Position numbers and translations under genes: made by a program. Below the pieces are notes generated by a model, which saw nothing but the letters and a program-made list of their open reading frames with translations, was not told the origin of the DNA and searched no databases. This document shows, in pieces, positions 1 to 6,648 of a stretch of DNA of 13,616 nucleotides. The stretch lies in NCBI GenBank assembly GCA_036388095.1, contig DASVSL010000014.1:1-13616 (forward strand), read 5' to 3'. Each line of letters begins with the position of its first letter. Position 1 is the first letter of the stretch. Source of the DNA: DASVSL01 sp036388095 (GTDB lineage: Bacteria; Patescibacteriota; Saccharimonadia; Saccharimonadales; Saccharimonadaceae).

Positions 1-372
1 GCCATGTTCGCTGGCAAATATAAGCTTCGCAACCTCATTGGCATCATCGACCGCAATAACATTCAGATCGACGGCAACACCGAATCTGTCATGCCACTCG
101 AAGATTTGCGTGGCAAGTGGGAAAGCTTTGGTTGGCACGTCCAGGAAATCGATGGCAACAATATCGAAAGTGTTGTTGATGCCTGTTCGATGGCCCGTGC
201 GGTCGTCGAAAAACCGAGTGTCATCATCGCGCACACCATTCCCGGCAAAGGGGTGCCATTCATGGAATATGACTATCACTGGCACGGTATGCCGCCCACC
301 AGCGCGCAGGCCAAAGAAGCATTACAGAAGTTACGCACGCTTGACGGCAAGATACAGGGAGAGCACGAATGA
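1..372 (+). CDS. Transketolase, N-terminal (TPP-binding) subunit, 3' part only
   Basis: The reading frame is open from base 1, so this is the last 123 codons of a gene that begins outside the window. The protein carries the end of the thiamine diphosphate-binding domain of transketolase: the stretch FAGKYKLRNLIGIIDRNNIQ, then EKPSVIIAHTIPGKGVPFME, both very characteristic of the N-terminal subunit of split transketolases. With the C-terminal subunit it would transfer two-carbon units between ketose and aldose phosphates in the non-oxidative pentose phosphate pathway, in the cytoplasm. It ends with TGA that overlaps the start of the next gene (ATGA). The stop lies where the catalytic N-domain normally ends, so this is a true two-subunit arrangement, not a frameshift. 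Family assignment is certain. The true start cannot be seen. Confidence 0.95.
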   Translation, partial: AMFAGKYKLRNLIGIIDRNNIQIDGNTESVMPLEDLRGKWESFGWHVQEIDGNNIESVVDACSMARAVVEKPSVIIAHTIPGKGVPFMEYDYHWHGMPPTSAQAKEALQKLRTLDGKIQGEHE

Positions 373-1343
373 GTCAGCTAAAGCTTTCTACTAAAATTGG
401 TCATAAGGACATTGAAATAGAGCCAATCCGAAAAGGTTTTGGTCGTGGCCTAAAGCAGGCGGGTGATAAAGACCCTAACGTTGTCGCGCTGTGTGCTGAT
501 TTGACCGACTCGACACAGATGTCGTTCTTTAAAGAGGCCCATCCGGAGCGTTTCGTCGAGGTCGGCGTTGCCGAGCAGAATCTGGTGACGGTCGCAGCGG
601 GTATGGCCGCCATGGGCAAAATACCATTTACGAGCAGTTACGCGGCGTTTTCGCCTGGCCGTAACTGGGAGCAAATCAGGACGACGGTCTGTTTGAACGA
701 GCAGCCGGTTAAGATCGTCGGCAGTCACGCGGGGATTTCAGTTGGTCCGGACGGCGCGACCCACCAGATGCTCGAGGACATCGCCCTGATGCGAGTCTTA
801 CCGCATATGGTTGTCGTCGTGCCTGGTGACAGTATCGAAGCCGAGAAGGCGACGCTCGCTATCGCACGCAACAACAAACCCAGCTATCTGCGCTTGGCCC
901 GGGATGCGAGTCCAATTTTCACGACCGAGCAGACGCCATTTGAAATCGGAGCCGCGTATGTCCTGCGCGAAGGGACTGACATTAGTTTGTTCGGGACAGG
1001 CGCATTGACGTATCAGCTGCTGTTGGCGGCCGAGACGTTGGCGACCAGTGGAATCTCGGCTGAAGTCGTTCACGTGCCGACGATCAAACCACTCGACGAA
1101 ACGACGATTCTTGCCAGTGCGAAAAAAACTGGCAAAGCCCTCAGTATTGAAGAGGCACAGGTGGCAGGTGGCTTCGGTAGTGCCCTTGCAGAACTATTTA
1201 GCGCCCAACTGCCTACACAGCTCATTCGAATGGGTATGCAAGATCATTTCGGTGAATCAGGCACGCCGGCAGAACTACTTGAGCACTTTGGCCTGACGGC
1301 GAATCACATCGTCGAAGCTGTCCAGTCTCAAATCAAACAATAG
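369..1343 (+). CDS. Transketolase, C-terminal (pyrimidine-binding) subunit
   Basis: A complete 324-residue protein of the usual length for a stand-alone C-terminal transketolase subunit. It contains the pyrimidine domain with the cofactor-activating glutamate in the VGVAEQN motif (Glu69), followed by AAFSPGRNWEQIR (residues 93-104) and the PDGATHQ motif (127-133), then the C-terminal transketolase domain from about residue 200. The start ATG overlaps the upstream stop, and AGGGAGAG at 356-363 sits five bases before it as a ribosome site, so both subunits should be made from one mRNA in matched amounts. Together they supply ribose 5-phosphate or feed pentoses into glycolysis. The next gene is convergent and only 14 bases away. 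It could be confused with 1-deoxy-xylulose-5-phosphate synthase, but the domain order and motifs favour transketolase. Confidence 0.96.
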   Translation: MSQLKLSTKIGHKDIEIEPIRKGFGRGLKQAGDKDPNVVALCADLTDSTQMSFFKEAHPERFVEVGVAEQNLVTVAAGMAAMGKIPFTSSYAAFSPGRNWEQIRTTVCLNEQPVKIVGSHAGISVGPDGATHQMLEDIALMRVLPHMVVVVPGDSIEAEKATLAIARNNKPSYLRLARDASPIFTTEQTPFEIGAAYVLREGTDISLFGTGALTYQLLLAAETLATSGISAEVVHVPTIKPLDETTILASAKKTGKALSIEEAQVAGGFGSALAELFSAQLPTQLIRMGMQDHFGESGTPAELLEHFGLTANHIVEAVQSQIKQ

Positions 1344-1375
1344 TTACGACGTACGTATTACGGGGTACAAGTAAC
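1343..1375. terminator. Imperfect inverted repeat between convergent genes, possible weak bidirectional terminator
   Basis: GTTAC (1343-1347) and GTAC (1351-1354) pair with GTAC (1365-1368) and GTAAC (1371-1375), leaving a ten-base loop and a small internal bulge. The stop codons of both converging genes lie on it or next to it. There is no T tract on either side, so it is not a typical intrinsic terminator; this is a structural observation with an inferred role. Confidence 0.2.
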
Positions 1376-2542
1376 GTTGGCGAAGCCTTTATCGGCAGCC
1401 GTCACTTTGTTGTCACACATCACCTTGACGCCGGTTGCTTTGCTCTGGACATTGAAACCGTAGCCGTCGACATCATTCACGGTGTTCTTCGAGAACGTAT
1501 TATTGCTGCCCGACAGCTGATCCGGAGAGGTGGAGATGACATGGACCTGGACGGCATCGTTTTCCTGGGCGCCGCTTGACCAGACCGCTTTCATGTAGGC
1601 AAATGTGTTGCTCGTAATGCTCCAGCCTTCGCCCTTCATATCCATCATCGAGTCGCCGAAGTTACAGTCGGCACTGGTGTCATAGCACATGCCATGGCCA
1701 TCGAAACTATTGCCCTGAATGACGCCGCCATGGGTGCCTTCTTTGATGTCCATGTTTTCTGCACCGGTGTAGCTAATGATGTTGTTAAGGATCTGATTAT
1801 TATTGCTGGCATCAGGCTTGCCCTGGCTGAACGTATCCCAGTTGCTTTCGGCTGTTCCAACGTAGATGCCTTCGCCGTAGCGTTGTTCATCCATGCCGGC
1901 ATTTTTGATCGTGTTGCCGCGGACGGTGTTGTTCGACGAAAAATTACGCAGGTGCAATGCTTCTTGGCCGGTGTCGTGAATGTATAGGCTATCGATTGTG
2001 CTGCGCTGGACGTTATCAAACATCAGACCCTTTTGCCCGTTCATGACGGTGAAGCCCCTGAGTGTCCAATAGCTGACGCTGCTCGAGCTGTTCTTCGTGC
2101 CAATACTCAGGGTGTAGCCACTACTAATTGAGCTGCCTTTGACAATAGCGTTTCGGCTGCCCGTTAAGGTGATTGGTGCGGCACTGGTGCCGGACGCGGT
2201 GGAATTGAATGAGCCAGTGTACGTTCCATCGGCCATTTGGATCGTGTCACCGGCCTTGGCGGCGGCGAGGGCTGCAGTCAATTCGGTCGCTGTTTTGACG
2301 TTGACGATGCGACCACCGGTTGGCGAAGGCGTACTTGCTTGCTTGAAAACCAGGTATGTACCGCCCGATGCATCAGCACTAGTGGCGCGTAGCGCTGATG
2401 ACGAGATCGTTCCAGATTCGGCTTCGAACGAAACGGTTGCAACGGCCGCCCGGCTGATAGCAAGCAGAATCAGCCCAACCGTACCGATGACGATGGCAAC
2501 AAGGATGAAAAGCAGTTTTTTGTTTTTGGCTAGTTGATACAT
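1358..2542 (-). CDS. Membrane-anchored or secreted parallel beta-helix protein (pectate lyase / chondroitinase B-like fold)
   Basis: Residues are numbered from the ATG at 2542 (394 residues). A lysine-rich start is followed by one hydrophobic helix (about 10-29) ending in an Ala-Val-Ala site (33-35) where a signal peptidase might cut. Residues 37-66 hold an FEAESG...DASGGTYLVF stretch resembling the edge strands of CBM6/CBM35 sugar-binding modules. After a Thr/Ser/Pro linker (68-77) comes VNVKTATEL...AGDTIQMADGTY (80-108), the classic first turn of right-handed beta-helix polysaccharide lyases, then many Asn/Ser-rich coils with GEGIYVG. Four cysteines near the C-terminus could form two disulfides, which fits an extracellular site. 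It may bind or cleave host or matrix polysaccharide; no catalytic residue can be assigned. In-frame alternatives are ATG at 2560 and TTG at 2578. None has a good Shine-Dalgarno; 2542 is chosen because it puts the charged segment and helix right at the N-terminus. Confidence 0.85.
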   Translation of the reverse strand: MYQLAKNKKLLFILVAIVIGTVGLILLAISRAAVATVSFEAESGTISSSALRATSADASGGTYLVFKQASTPSPTGGRIVNVKTATELTAALAAAKAGDTIQMADGTYTGSFNSTASGTSAAPITLTGSRNAIVKGSSISSGYTLSIGTKNSSSSVSYWTLRGFTVMNGQKGLMFDNVQRSTIDSLYIHDTGQEALHLRNFSSNNTVRGNTIKNAGMDEQRYGEGIYVGTAESNWDTFSQGKPDASNNNQILNNIISYTGAENMDIKEGTHGGVIQGNSFDGHGMCYDTSADCNFGDSMMDMKGEGWSITSNTFAYMKAVWSSGAQENDAVQVHVISTSPDQLSGSNNTFSKNTVNDVDGYGFNVQSKATGVKVMCDNKVTAADKGFANVTCTP

Positions 2543-2557
2543 GGTGAGGTTTGCCGT

Positions 2558-2587
2558 CATATAACCATAAACGGTCAACCGTTACAA
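2558..2587 (-). promoter_or_regulatory. Candidate promoter of the beta-helix gene
   Basis: On the minus strand, TTGTAA (2587-2582) lies 18 bases before TATATG (2563-2558), with the ATG at 2542 about 15 bases farther on. Both hexamers are imperfect. If right, the divergent aldolase promoter overlaps the upstream end and the mRNA leader would be very short. Weak support. Confidence 0.2.
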
Positions 2588-2598
2588 CTGGGGCGCGG

Positions 2599-2607
2599 TG
2601 CTATACT
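2599..2607 (+). promoter_or_regulatory. Extended -10 promoter element of the aldolase gene
   Basis: TGCTATACT is an extended -10 (TGn followed by TATACT). No strong -35 is seen at the usual distance, which is common for extended -10 promoters. The start codon chosen for the aldolase is 31 bases downstream with a Shine-Dalgarno between. The same element occurs before four other genes in this window. Confidence 0.6.
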
Positions 2608-2626
2608 AAACAGTACAAGCATAACC

Positions 2627-2633
2627 GGAGTGA
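2627..2633 (+). promoter_or_regulatory. Shine-Dalgarno that decides the aldolase start
   Basis: GGAGTGA lies eight bases (from the GGAG) before the GTG at 2639 and downstream of the -10 element. It supports GTG 2639 over the in-frame ATG at 2534, which would lie upstream of the promoter. Confidence 0.6.
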
Positions 2634-2638
2634 CTTAC

Positions 2639-3550
2639 GTGGGCCAGACCATCCAACATATTCGAACCAATTGCCTCCGCGCCCGTCACCTAATGCGTCG
2701 CTCGCGCGACCAACATTTCGCCGTTGGTGCCTTTAACGTCGATAACCAAGAGACCTTAATCGCTGTCGCTCGTGCCGCGCAGGCCAAAGACGCGCCAGTG
2801 CTCGTCGAGGTCAGCGACGGGGAAGTGAAGGCCATCGGGCTGCACAACATCCGCGACATGGTCGACAACTACAAAGAAGAATACGGTGTCGAGATGTACC
2901 TGAATCTCGATCACAGTCCGACGGTCGAAGACTGTAAGCGCGCGATTGATGCCGGCTACGAGTTTATCCATATTGATGTCTCGCAGGCGAATCATGGCGC
3001 CAGCGAAGACGAAATTATTGCGAAGACCAAAGAAGTCGTTGAGTACGCGAAATTCACTGGCGCTCTTGTTGAATCAGAGCCGCATTATTTCGGCGGCAGC
3101 AGCAATGTGCATCATAGCGACATCGACTACGAAGAAATCAAAAAGACGTTCAGCACGCCAATCGGTGCGAAATCATTCGTCGAGGCCACCGGTATCGATA
3201 CGTTCGCGGCGGCCATCGGTAACTTGCACGGTAAGTACGACGTGCCGAAGGTGCTCGATCTCGATCTCTTGCGCCAGATCCGAGACGCGATTGATTGCCA
3301 GATCAGCCTCCATGGCGGCTCCGGCACGCCGGCGCACTTCTTTCAGCAAGCCGCCAAGATCGGCGTGAGTAAGATCAATATCAACAGCGACATGCGCTTT
3401 ACCTTCCGCAGGACACTCGAGAAGGTATTAGCCGATCACCCGGATGAATACGCCGTCGTCAAACTAATGCCAGAAGTCTATGAAGCCGTCCAGGTCGTCG
3501 TCGAAGAAAAAATCGACGCCTTCGGCAGCGCCGGTAAAGCCCTTCATTAA
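2639..3550 (+). CDS. Class II fructose-bisphosphate aldolase family protein
   Basis: From GTG 2639 the product is 303 residues, normal for class II aldolases, which split fructose 1,6-bisphosphate into two triose phosphates using zinc. Landmarks: AVGAFNV (28-34); LDH (90-92) with the catalytic Asp91 and zinc ligand His92; a glutamate in ESEPH (145-149) where the family has EAELG; IGNLHGKY (193-200) with zinc ligand His197; SLHGGSG (223-229) with zinc ligand His225; then KINI and NSDMR, the phosphate-binding end. All metal ligands appear present. The segments HIDVSQANHG and ESEPHYFGG differ from the standard FDGSH and EAELGxxGG, so a related ketose-bisphosphate aldolase (for example tagatose-bisphosphate) is possible. 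The longer frame back to ATG 2534 is rejected because it spans the promoter and resembles nothing. Its neighbours, transketolase and a PfkB kinase, fit sugar-phosphate metabolism. Confidence 0.92.
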   Translation: MGQTIQHIRTNCLRARHLMRRSRDQHFAVGAFNVDNQETLIAVARAAQAKDAPVLVEVSDGEVKAIGLHNIRDMVDNYKEEYGVEMYLNLDHSPTVEDCKRAIDAGYEFIHIDVSQANHGASEDEIIAKTKEVVEYAKFTGALVESEPHYFGGSSNVHHSDIDYEEIKKTFSTPIGAKSFVEATGIDTFAAAIGNLHGKYDVPKVLDLDLLRQIRDAIDCQISLHGGSGTPAHFFQQAAKIGVSKININSDMRFTFRRTLEKVLADHPDEYAVVKLMPEVYEAVQVVVEEKIDAFGSAGKALH

Positions 3551-3564
3551 GCAAGGTAGGCACA

Positions 3565-3580
3565 GTGCAGTAGTCTGCAC
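3565..3580 (+). terminator. Perfect 6-bp hairpin after the aldolase gene
   Basis: GTGCAG (3565-3570), loop TAGT, CTGCAC (3575-3580) form a perfect short stem 15 bases after the aldolase stop. The following DNA is AT-rich but has no run of T, so termination is only possible, not shown; it could equally mark the 5' end of a leader or an operator. Confidence 0.3.
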
Positions 3581-3584
3581 GGGC

Positions 3585-3593
3585 TGATATAAT
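3585..3593 (+). promoter_or_regulatory. Possible second, upstream promoter of the pfkB unit
   Basis: TGATATAAT is a perfect extended -10 at the start of an AT-rich tract (about 3583-3660) that contrasts with the balanced base composition around it. If used, it would give a leader of about 60-65 bases. AT-rich DNA makes chance -10 matches likely, so confidence is limited. Confidence 0.35.
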
Positions 3594-3644
3594 AATATTA
3601 ACATAAATATAATTGTTTGTCAAGTATAACGCTTAAGATTTAAC

Positions 3645-3653
3645 TGCTATACT
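3645..3653 (+). promoter_or_regulatory. Extended -10 promoter of pfkB, near-leaderless
   Basis: TGCTATACT ends nine bases before the ATG at 3663. Transcription normally begins about seven bases after a -10, so the mRNA would begin at or within a few bases of the start codon. No Shine-Dalgarno lies in between, which fits leaderless initiation. Confidence 0.6.
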
Positions 3654-3662
3654 CTGTTACAA

Positions 3663-4640
3663 ATGGCCAGCCATGACAAACCACCGCTGATTCTCTGCAT
3701 CGGCAAAGCGACGCAGGATGTTTTTTTGCGGGACGAAGAATTCAGCCCACACAAAGAAGGCAAAGTGGCCTACACGCATTTACCACTCGGCGCCAAGCTG
3801 GATATATCTGAGGCCTATTTCACTACCGGCGGCAATGCGACCAATGTGGCGGTGACCTTTGCGCGACAAGGCCTCGAAAGCCGGTATGTATGGGTGCTTG
3901 GTAGCAATGACCCCGTTAGCCGGGCCGTGTTGGCTGAATTAGACGGCGAACACGTCGATACCAGTTACGTCGTGCAGCAACCTGATGCTAACGCCAGCTA
4001 TTCGACCATCCTGCTTGCCACTGACGGTGAGCGAACCATACTGAATTTTCACGGTAATATCCCGTCGACGCGCGATGTGGCGGCACGCTTTGATGCCTTC
4101 GACCACGCTAGTTGGGTCTACCCGACGGCGCTTGGGCGCTTCGAAACTCTCGAAAGAGTCGTTCACGAGGCGACCCGTCGTGGGACGAAAATCATGCTGA
4201 ACCCGGCTGGGTCTGAGTTAGCCGAGCCCGACAAACTGAAAGAGCTGCTGCCTGATATCGATGTGCTATGCCTGAACCGGGAAGAAATGCAGCTGCTTGT
4301 GAGCGGGGATGACCTGGAAAGCCTCGTCCGGGCGGGGCTACGGTTTTGTGACGTCGTCATTGTCAGTGATGGCCCAAACGGCGTCGTTGCGAGTGACGGC
4401 AAAACCATTGTGACGGCCGGGATGTACGAAGACGTACCGGTAATAGACCGGACAGGGGCGGGTGATGCCTTCGCCAGTGGCTTCTTAAGCCAGTGGGTTA
4501 AAGGCAGAGGCCTCAAGCAATCAATTCATTTTGCCAGTGCTAATTCGACCAGTGTCGTTGGCGCAATCGGTGCGAAGCCTGGGCTATTACACGAACATAC
4601 GTCGCTGCATGATATGCCGATAACGGAAAAGGAGTTTTAG
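3663..4640 (+). CDS. PfkB/ribokinase-family carbohydrate or nucleoside kinase
   Basis: A 325-residue cytoplasmic kinase of the ribokinase fold. The N-terminal substrate motif TTGGNATNVAV is at 54-64. The C-terminal signature DRTGAGDAFASGF begins at 262, with the catalytic base Asp268 and the GAGD anion hole; the preceding DGPNG stretch is also typical. It phosphorylates a sugar, sugar phosphate or nucleoside with ATP; the substrate cannot be read from sequence. Position after an aldolase would suit a phosphofructokinase role, and position before a LOG-domain protein would suit a nucleoside kinase role. The gene has its own promoter, and its last bases contain the Shine-Dalgarno of the next gene, so the two are translationally linked. 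ATG 3663 is chosen because it directly follows the -10 and begins just before the first beta strand. Confidence 0.92.
   Translation: MASHDKPPLILCIGKATQDVFLRDEEFSPHKEGKVAYTHLPLGAKLDISEAYFTTGGNATNVAVTFARQGLESRYVWVLGSNDPVSRAVLAELDGEHVDTSYVVQQPDANASYSTILLATDGERTILNFHGNIPSTRDVAARFDAFDHASWVYPTALGRFETLERVVHEATRRGTKIMLNPAGSELAEPDKLKELLPDIDVLCLNREEMQLLVSGDDLESLVRAGLRFCDVVIVSDGPNGVVASDGKTIVTAGMYEDVPVIDRTGAGDAFASGFLSQWVKGRGLKQSIHFASANSTSVVGAIGAKPGLLHEHTSLHDMPITEKEF
4627..4634 (+). promoter_or_regulatory. Strong Shine-Dalgarno for the LOG fusion gene, inside the end of pfkB
   Basis: AAAAGGAG lies seven bases before GTG 4642 and within the last codons of the kinase gene. It fixes the GTG start and suggests the two proteins are made together. 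Confidence 0.75.
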
Positions 4641-4641
4641 G

Positions 4642-6636
4642 GTGGCGAAAATCTTACGAGACTTATTGGATGCCGAAGAGCCACTTTTTGGCCTAAGCCT
4701 GCAGCAACTTGAGCGAGCGAGCGGACGTCATGGCACTGATGCCGAGTTGATCGGAGAAATGTCACAGAAGCTGGCGAGTGCAAAACAAGCGTTTGGTCTC
4801 GATGCGACCGATACAACCGACCGCGAGTTTTACGCGGCTATGCTCACGCGCGTGAAAAATGATAACGACCGCGTCACCAAGCTGATTGGGGGCGACGACG
4901 CCGACGACGTGACCGAAATGGTGCCTAGGATCGTCGCGGCGGTCGAAAAAATGGATATTGAACGACGCTGTTGGGTGCTGAAGCGATCAGTCGCCAAGCG
5001 GCTCTTGATGACGATGCCACCCCATAACCTGATGCGTCACCTAGGCTACCGGACGATTGACAGTATGCTTAAGCACGAGCCTATCGACGAACTATACACA
5101 GCATTGAGGTTCTCAGAAGGCCCAGATTGGCTCAACGCCTACAACGAGCTGATGGCGACAGTGACCCCAAGTGATTTTGAATCACGCGACATTGCGATCG
5201 TCATCATGGATCACGACAAATACGTCGGCTTAGCGGAACACTTCGTCCAGAAGAAGCTCCATAACATTACGCACACCAAAGAGATGGGAACAATTGTCGT
5301 CGTCCCAATGAAGGCGAGACGCATGAAAGGCATTACGCTTAAAAGTTTGCCACTTATATTCCATTACATCAACGAAATCAGACTGTATAGTTCGTTTTTC
5401 AAGCTCAAGCAAGTCGAGCGAGATTTTGGCCGAGTGGTCGTCGAAACACTGATCGCTGACCCGGCTGCCGCTGCTAATATGGCTGGTGTTAACGTGCACT
5501 GGCGCGTGATTCAGCGCTACTTTGGTAAATTCAAGGACGAACACCACCCAGAGGCATTCCAGCCACACGTTCACCCGGAAGATTTGCACTGGCGTCGCGC
5601 CGAAGCACTACTGGCGCAGCTTGACCCAGAGATGGCGTTTTGGGTAGAGATGGACTACGTCGGTGAAATGGCCAGCGACGGCCAGCCAATCACGCTGAAT
5701 CTGATGGACGTGAGTCTGAGCTACAGCAATAGCGAGCCGTTTCAGTCTCGCTACTATTATCACTTCCGCGAGAGCTTGTGGAATGAACTGTTCATGCGCT
5801 ATATGGGGCAAAAAAACCTCGAAACGAGCATTTTGACGCAACTTGATAACGATATGATCGCGCCCGAAAAACTGCCACGACCAAAAGCGTCAAAACGCGA
5901 AATCGTGAAACGTAAGAATCGCCAGTCACACATCGAAATCCGTCAGAAGATGATCGACGCAGCTGAAGGGCGGCTACGCACCGTGAGCCAGGAGTTCACC
6001 GATGCCTTTGATCTGCTTGATAACTATGAACGCGCAGTGACTGTGTTTGGGTCGGCCCGACTGCCGAAAAACGACGCAGCGTACCGAGTCGCGTACCGCC
6101 TGGCTAGCCGACTCGCGAGCGAAGGCTATGCGGTAGTGACGGGTGGTGGCGGTGGTCTGATGCAGGCGGCAAACCAGGGGGCAATCGAAACTGGTGGTGA
6201 CTCGATTGGCTTTAATATTAATCTGCCAACTGAACAGTTTCTAAATGACTACACGACGGCCAGCTATGAATTTGAACATTTCTTTAGCCGTAAAGTTGCT
6301 ATGACGCTCGATATGAGTGGGTACGTGTATCTGCCAGGCGGGTTCGGCACCTTCGACGAGCTTTTCGAAATCGTGACGCTGCAACAAACCGGCAAAATTC
6401 CACGCGTGCCGATTATATTGTTTGGTACTGGTTTTTGGCGGCCCCTGGTTGAATATCTGCACGATATGCTACAGACCAAGTTCAAAACCATTACCGCCGA
6501 AGACCTCAAACTGCTCCATATGACGGATAGTGTCGATGACGCCATACGTCTAATTAAAAAAAGCGAAAATCTTCGATCTAAGGCGCCGCAGGGCTCGATG
6601 CCGCACGCAAAAGGCAAAGCTGGCAAGGCCAAGTAG
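4642..6636 (+). CDS. Large fusion protein: uncharacterised N-terminal region plus C-terminal LOG-family (Rossmann) domain
   Basis: 664 residues starting at GTG. The C-terminal part (about 465-640) is a LOG/TIGR00730-type domain: AVTVFGSAR at 465-473, TGGGGGLM (500-507), and the hallmark PGGFGTFDE (565-573) whose glutamate is catalytic in the family. LOG proteins hydrolyse nucleoside 5'-monophosphates to free base and ribose 5-phosphate. Most LOG proteins are about 180-200 residues. Here roughly 430 residues precede it that I do not recognise: mostly helical, with mixed segments such as IAIVIMDHDKY near 190 and a histidine cluster at 301-316 (HH, H, H, H), followed by a basic linker (about 415-450). 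There is no signal peptide or membrane helix. It sits one base after pfkB and 12 bases before uvrB. The domain assignment is firm; the activity of the whole protein is unknown. Confidence 0.9.
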   Translation: MAKILRDLLDAEEPLFGLSLQQLERASGRHGTDAELIGEMSQKLASAKQAFGLDATDTTDREFYAAMLTRVKNDNDRVTKLIGGDDADDVTEMVPRIVAAVEKMDIERRCWVLKRSVAKRLLMTMPPHNLMRHLGYRTIDSMLKHEPIDELYTALRFSEGPDWLNAYNELMATVTPSDFESRDIAIVIMDHDKYVGLAEHFVQKKLHNITHTKEMGTIVVVPMKARRMKGITLKSLPLIFHYINEIRLYSSFFKLKQVERDFGRVVVETLIADPAAAANMAGVNVHWRVIQRYFGKFKDEHHPEAFQPHVHPEDLHWRRAEALLAQLDPEMAFWVEMDYVGEMASDGQPITLNLMDVSLSYSNSEPFQSRYYYHFRESLWNELFMRYMGQKNLETSILTQLDNDMIAPEKLPRPKASKREIVKRKNRQSHIEIRQKMIDAAEGRLRTVSQEFTDAFDLLDNYERAVTVFGSARLPKNDAAYRVAYRLASRLASEGYAVVTGGGGGLMQAANQGAIETGGDSIGFNINLPTEQFLNDYTTASYEFEHFFSRKVAMTLDMSGYVYLPGGFGTFDELFEIVTLQQTGKIPRVPIILFGTGFWRPLVEYLHDMLQTKFKTITAEDLKLLHMTDSVDDAIRLIKKSENLRSKAPQGSMPHAKGKAGKAK

Positions 6637-6642
6637 TACAAT
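6637..6642 (+). promoter_or_regulatory. Possible internal -10 before uvrB
   Basis: TACAAT ends six bases before the GTG of uvrB, at the same distance as the leaderless promoters elsewhere in the window, and no good Shine-Dalgarno precedes the GTG. It lacks the TGn extension and a -35, so it is weaker than the others. Confidence 0.3.
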
Positions 6643-6648
6643 AGGTCT

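Noticed and set aside
361..375. Frameshift that broke one transketolase gene into two
   Set aside because: The break is at the natural domain boundary, the second half has its own ribosome site and start, and both halves match stand-alone subunits.
2534..2638. N-terminal extension of the aldolase back to ATG 2534
   Set aside because: It would start upstream of the extended -10 at 2599-2607 and overlap the start of the divergent gene, and its translation does not resemble the aldolase N-terminus. GTG 2639 has a Shine-Dalgarno and gives a normal-length protein.
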